Positions 61,506 to 64,000 of a stretch of 64,000 bases of DNA are shown piece by piece (the first letter of the stretch is position 1; every line of letters begins with the position of its first letter). The stretch is from Syntrophotalea carbinolica DSM 2380 (GTDB taxonomy: Bacteria > Desulfobacterota > Desulfuromonadia > Desulfuromonadales > Syntrophotaleaceae). The position numbers were made by a program, and so were the translations under genes. The notes under the pieces were generated by a model. That model ran no database searches and was not told where the DNA came from. It saw only the letters and a list, made by a program, of their open reading frames with translations. The DNA lies in contig NC_007498.2 in the NCBI RefSeq assembly GCF_000012885.1, forward strand, positions 868,001 through 932,000, read 5' to 3'.

Positions 61506-63191
61506 TCAAATGATAACAGTTTCTTTTAATGCTGTTATAGCTGGAGATTTCCCTGAAATGTTAAATCTGACATTCGGCGAATCGAAGTCAGGTTTCCAGT
61601 CAAATCCCATGTGAATTGCAGCAGCAATAAATGCTCCATTGCTCACGTACTGATTGCCTTTACCACTTTTCCTTGCCCAAGCCTCAACCATGTGTTTCAG
61701 CTTGTAGCTGCTAAAAGATGAATTGATTGTTTTCCTCTGGTTGCATCCATGGAGCCATTCGCAGCAAAGAATAAATTCCTTGTAACCAAAGCGTGCAAAT
61801 GATTCTCTTTGGCTATGAAATACTGCTTTATTTTCTTCTGCAGACTTCTTCTGGTCGATGTGGAAACTGCACCGAATTCCTTGGTCGATCAGGTATGGCT
61901 CTTTTTCGATTGCATTTAAGAAATCTTGCTTAGTAGTTTTTGTGTCTTGGGTGAATTTCCTTGCGACCACTTTCTCGTACCAGTCGGGGAGATACCTTCC
62001 CTCGTCCCGACCGACTCTTTTTGCGTAGAGGGGATTCTTCACCGTCCAATCGCAAAGGGCATCGAATGCAGATGTTTGATAAAATGAAGTCTCTTTTTCG
62101 GGAAAACGGCCCCTGGGTATTCCGAATTCAGCGGTGAGTGTATTGATGTCACTTTCATTGAACCCCTTCAGGTAAATTGACGTTTGCCAACTATCGCCGT
62201 ATTTTGCAATGTAATAACCCTTCGGTGTCTCGTTATCCTCATTCTCAAGGTAAATGATGGAACATACCCCTATTTCAATCGAGCCATCCTCCCCGAGAAT
62301 ATAAGGTCCAGCACTGCCAAGAACACCATGAAAAACAAGGCCTGCAATAGTTGTAGAATAGAAATAGTTTGAAACGGCCATGTATGTAGGGTCGTCGCAG
62401 TTCAATTTCCAGATGGAATTTTCCAAATTTGTAACGAGCTTCTTATTGCCCCATCGCCCACGCAGAGCCATATATGCATTTATCACCCTGCAATAGCGCA
62501 CGAAGAATCGGTCGAAACCCTTTTGCAAGACCTTTAACATCGTTTGATCAGTCTGAATGTTTAGGCCGTGGTCTACTGTGTCGCTGACGCCGCTTGTGTT
62601 GAGCGTAAGCATGTATTGTTTCTCTTGCAGGGTTTCGAAGCGGGTTATTTGTGGTTCAGCGTCGTTACAAATTTTATTTCCAGATATGAGTTTTGCCACA
62701 ACAGAGAATGCTTCTTTTGGAAAGATGAAGTTGAGTTTAACATTGGTCCAATCACACCCAAATCTCAGTGATGTCATAGAGGCATCAAGAAAAGGCTCAC
62801 AATAGGTTCCTCCGTGTGGCTGAATAGGCTCAATGCGCATTGATATTCTTTTTCGATTCGGCTGTAGATCCGTAGCTTCACAGTTCTCTATTTTGGCCGG
62901 ATCCAAAATAACGTTCATCTTGTGCTTGGCAGCAATACTGGCGATCAACGGGAGGATTGTTTTTTTTATGTAATTCTCGGCCTTATCCCCGTGCTCTCTA
63001 GTTGATGCTGCTTGTTGCAGTTTGGCGAGGTAAGAATTCCAATCTCTCTCATTCTCCAGCCTTGAAATAATGTTCAGACACTCGCCAAGACTTATTTCTG
63101 GCAATCGGGGTTTGAGAAATGATTTGAGGCGCTTGGCTTTTTTCTTAGCTTGAACTATGGGGAGAGAGTTTGACATTGAAGCGATGGACAT
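61506..63191 (-). CDS. Uncharacterised 561-residue protein of the accessory region
   Basis: An intact 561-residue frame with GGAGG 8 bases before the ATG. Residues about 13-65 (KKKAKRLKSFLKPRLPEISL, then CLNIISRLENERDWNSYLA) resemble the short N-terminal domain of glyoxalase-related and other accessory proteins (RDWN motif). The rest contains CEWLHGCNQRK near residue 490 but no motif I can name. No signal or membrane segment. Base composition is lower in G+C than the core genes. Beside the IS remnant it marks an acquired block. Function unknown. Confidence 0.7.
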   Translation of the reverse strand: MSIASMSNSLPIVQAKKKAKRLKSFLKPRLPEISLGECLNIISRLENERDWNSYLAKLQQAASTREHGDKAENYIKKTILPLIASIAAKHKMNVILDPAKIENCEATDLQPNRKRISMRIEPIQPHGGTYCEPFLDASMTSLRFGCDWTNVKLNFIFPKEAFSVVAKLISGNKICNDAEPQITRFETLQEKQYMLTLNTSGVSDTVDHGLNIQTDQTMLKVLQKGFDRFFVRYCRVINAYMALRGRWGNKKLVTNLENSIWKLNCDDPTYMAVSNYFYSTTIAGLVFHGVLGSAGPYILGEDGSIEIGVCSIIYLENEDNETPKGYYIAKYGDSWQTSIYLKGFNESDINTLTAEFGIPRGRFPEKETSFYQTSAFDALCDWTVKNPLYAKRVGRDEGRYLPDWYEKVVARKFTQDTKTTKQDFLNAIEKEPYLIDQGIRCSFHIDQKKSAEENKAVFHSQRESFARFGYKEFILCCEWLHGCNQRKTINSSFSSYKLKHMVEAWARKSGKGNQYVSNGAFIAAAIHMGFDWKPDFDSPNVRFNISGKSPAITALKETVII

Positions 63192-63584
63192 AACTATACC
63201 TCCAAAAAGTATGGATAGTTGCCGCCCGGCGTTTCGTGTGCTCGCGTTGACGAACCGAACAGCCCTTTTGGAAGTTTGCTGTCGACCGATTCGGATGAGG
63301 AAAAACTTGATGTGCTTGCGGTTGCGAAGAGCTTCACCATGGCATTAAAGCCTGCGAGCGGTCAGGACTCCGCAAAGCCCTTGTCTTTAGTAAAGGAGAT
63401 AATTTAACGAAAGTCAATACATATATTCTGGTCATCGACGTATCTCACAACTGTCGCAGAGTTAAGCAAGCAAGACGTTTTATCGAATGCCTCTGATCAC
63501 CAGACCGGGGTTTTCTTTTCGTTGTGCATCACAAATTGATACTGCGTTTTTAATAGGCAGAACGTTAGGGGGAAGGATTGTGTC
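63192..63584. other. Gap with a possible gene remnant
   Basis: About 393 bases. A plus-strand frame (63219-63407) runs behind a TAG stop and starts with TTG; it codes for an acidic, protein-like stretch (STDSDEEKLDVLAVAKSFTM) that could be the tail of a lost gene. I do not recognise its family and treat it as unassigned. Confidence 0.3.
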
Positions 63585-64000
63585 ATGGCCTGCCCAGATT
63601 GTCGGGCGAATGTTCGCGGAAACTTTTGCTCCCATTGCGGGCGACACTGCCTTATGTGGTGGGGCGATTTCCCTTATGGTTTACGGTTTCCTAAGGTGAT
63701 CAGTATCTAAGATCGGAACACTTTCCGGGTAAACCTTCAGGGTTACCCGCCCGTCGTTGGTGAACGGATTGGAATCCAGATTAACGGCATCGATACACCT
63801 GAAATGAGAGATAATCGGCCCACAGTGAAGGCTTTGGCCAGGCGGGCGAAACAGTACACGGTTCAGCGATCACGTGTAGGCCAGCGGATTGTTTTACGGA
63901 ACATGCAGCGAGGGAAATATTTCCGGATCGTAGCCGATGTGTTTGTGGATGAAAGCAGCCTAGGCAGAAGTTGATCGATCGGGGATTGGCGAAATCGTAT
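63585..64000 (+). pseudogene. Decayed zinc-ribbon/thermonuclease (SNase-like) gene, cut by the window end
   Basis: A GGGGGAAGG ribosome site lies before the ATG at 63585. MACPDCRANVRGNFCSHCGR shows a zinc ribbon (two CxxC pairs). After FPKVISI a TAA stop at 63708-63710 interrupts the frame; the same frame then continues with DRNTFRVNLQGYPPVVGERI, NGIDTPEMRDN and NMQRGKYFRIVADVF, a staphylococcal-nuclease fold. Near 63960 a frame change is needed to reach QKLIDRGLAKSY. Intact relatives usually have DGDTF at the first site, here DRNTF. It is a pseudogene unless the stop and shift are sequence errors. Confidence 0.78.

Noticed and set aside
63219-63407. Small plus-strand frame as a real gene
   Set aside because: It begins directly behind a TAG stop with a TTG codon, has no ribosome site and no recognised family; kept only as a possible remnant.

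Overview
The window looks like a chromosomal segment of a Gram-negative obligate anaerobe. An LptD-type outer-membrane assembly gene and a lipoprotein with a BamE-like fold point to an outer membrane. An NfnAB pair, an ORP-like MinD/NifX cluster with ferredoxin inserts, a short siroheme sulfite reductase and many radical-SAM or Fe-S proteins point to anaerobic redox metabolism. Gene content and order (trp genes followed by accD and folC, then lptD, ComEA and a FtsB-like gene) resemble Desulfuromonadales, for example Pelobacter/Syntrophotalea relatives. That assignment is inference from memory, not from a database search.

Layout. 1-4.7 kb: trpE-G-D-C-F, without trpB or trpA. 4.8-14.9 kb: RNA helicase, family-5-like uracil-DNA glycosylase, accD, folC, lptD, a ComEA-like protein, a FtsB-like protein, argS and a SPOR protein, closed by an initiator tRNA with its own promoter and a hairpin. 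15.4-16.7 kb: a KamA-family radical SAM enzyme. 16.8-22.5 kb, minus strand: sigma-54 activator, two NifX-like proteins, two MinD ATPases with ferredoxin inserts, a third NifX-like protein and an Mrp/NBP35 ATPase. This matches the content of the ORP (orange protein) cluster of sulfate reducers. 22.7-25.0 kb: nfnAB. 25.5-29.1 kb: HEAT-repeat and HD-GYP proteins, two of which share an N-terminal module. 29.2-39.2 kb: housekeeping and single genes (coaE, hydrolase, IclR regulator, truD-trmB, DAHP synthase, Tat-type phosphoesterase, priA, ornithine cyclodeaminase family). 39.4-43.8 kb: lone receiver protein, small sulfite reductase, PhoB/PhoR-like pair and an FMN oxidoreductase. 43.9-49.6 kb: haem genes (AhbD/NirJ-like radical SAM, hemE, hemH, hemG) around a CbpA-like DnaJ. 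49.7-54.9 kb: RbgA-like GTPase, FKBP lipoprotein, modABC and a cold-shock gene with a terminator inside its leader.

From about 55 kb the window turns accessory. It holds a small lipoprotein, a deoxyribosyltransferase-like protein, a coupled membrane-peptide/M41-peptidase pair that resembles FtsH without its AAA module, a DUF364-type protein, a MarR-MFS efflux operon with a palindromic operator, a LysE exporter, an IS3-family transposase remnant, a 561-residue protein of unknown function, and a decayed zinc-ribbon/nuclease gene at the right edge.

The most interesting parts are the ORP-like cluster with its repeated GTTGC/GCAAC sites and cysteine-rich sensor, the split FtsH-like pair, the shared N-terminal module of the HD-GYP and HEAT proteins, and the csp leader terminator.
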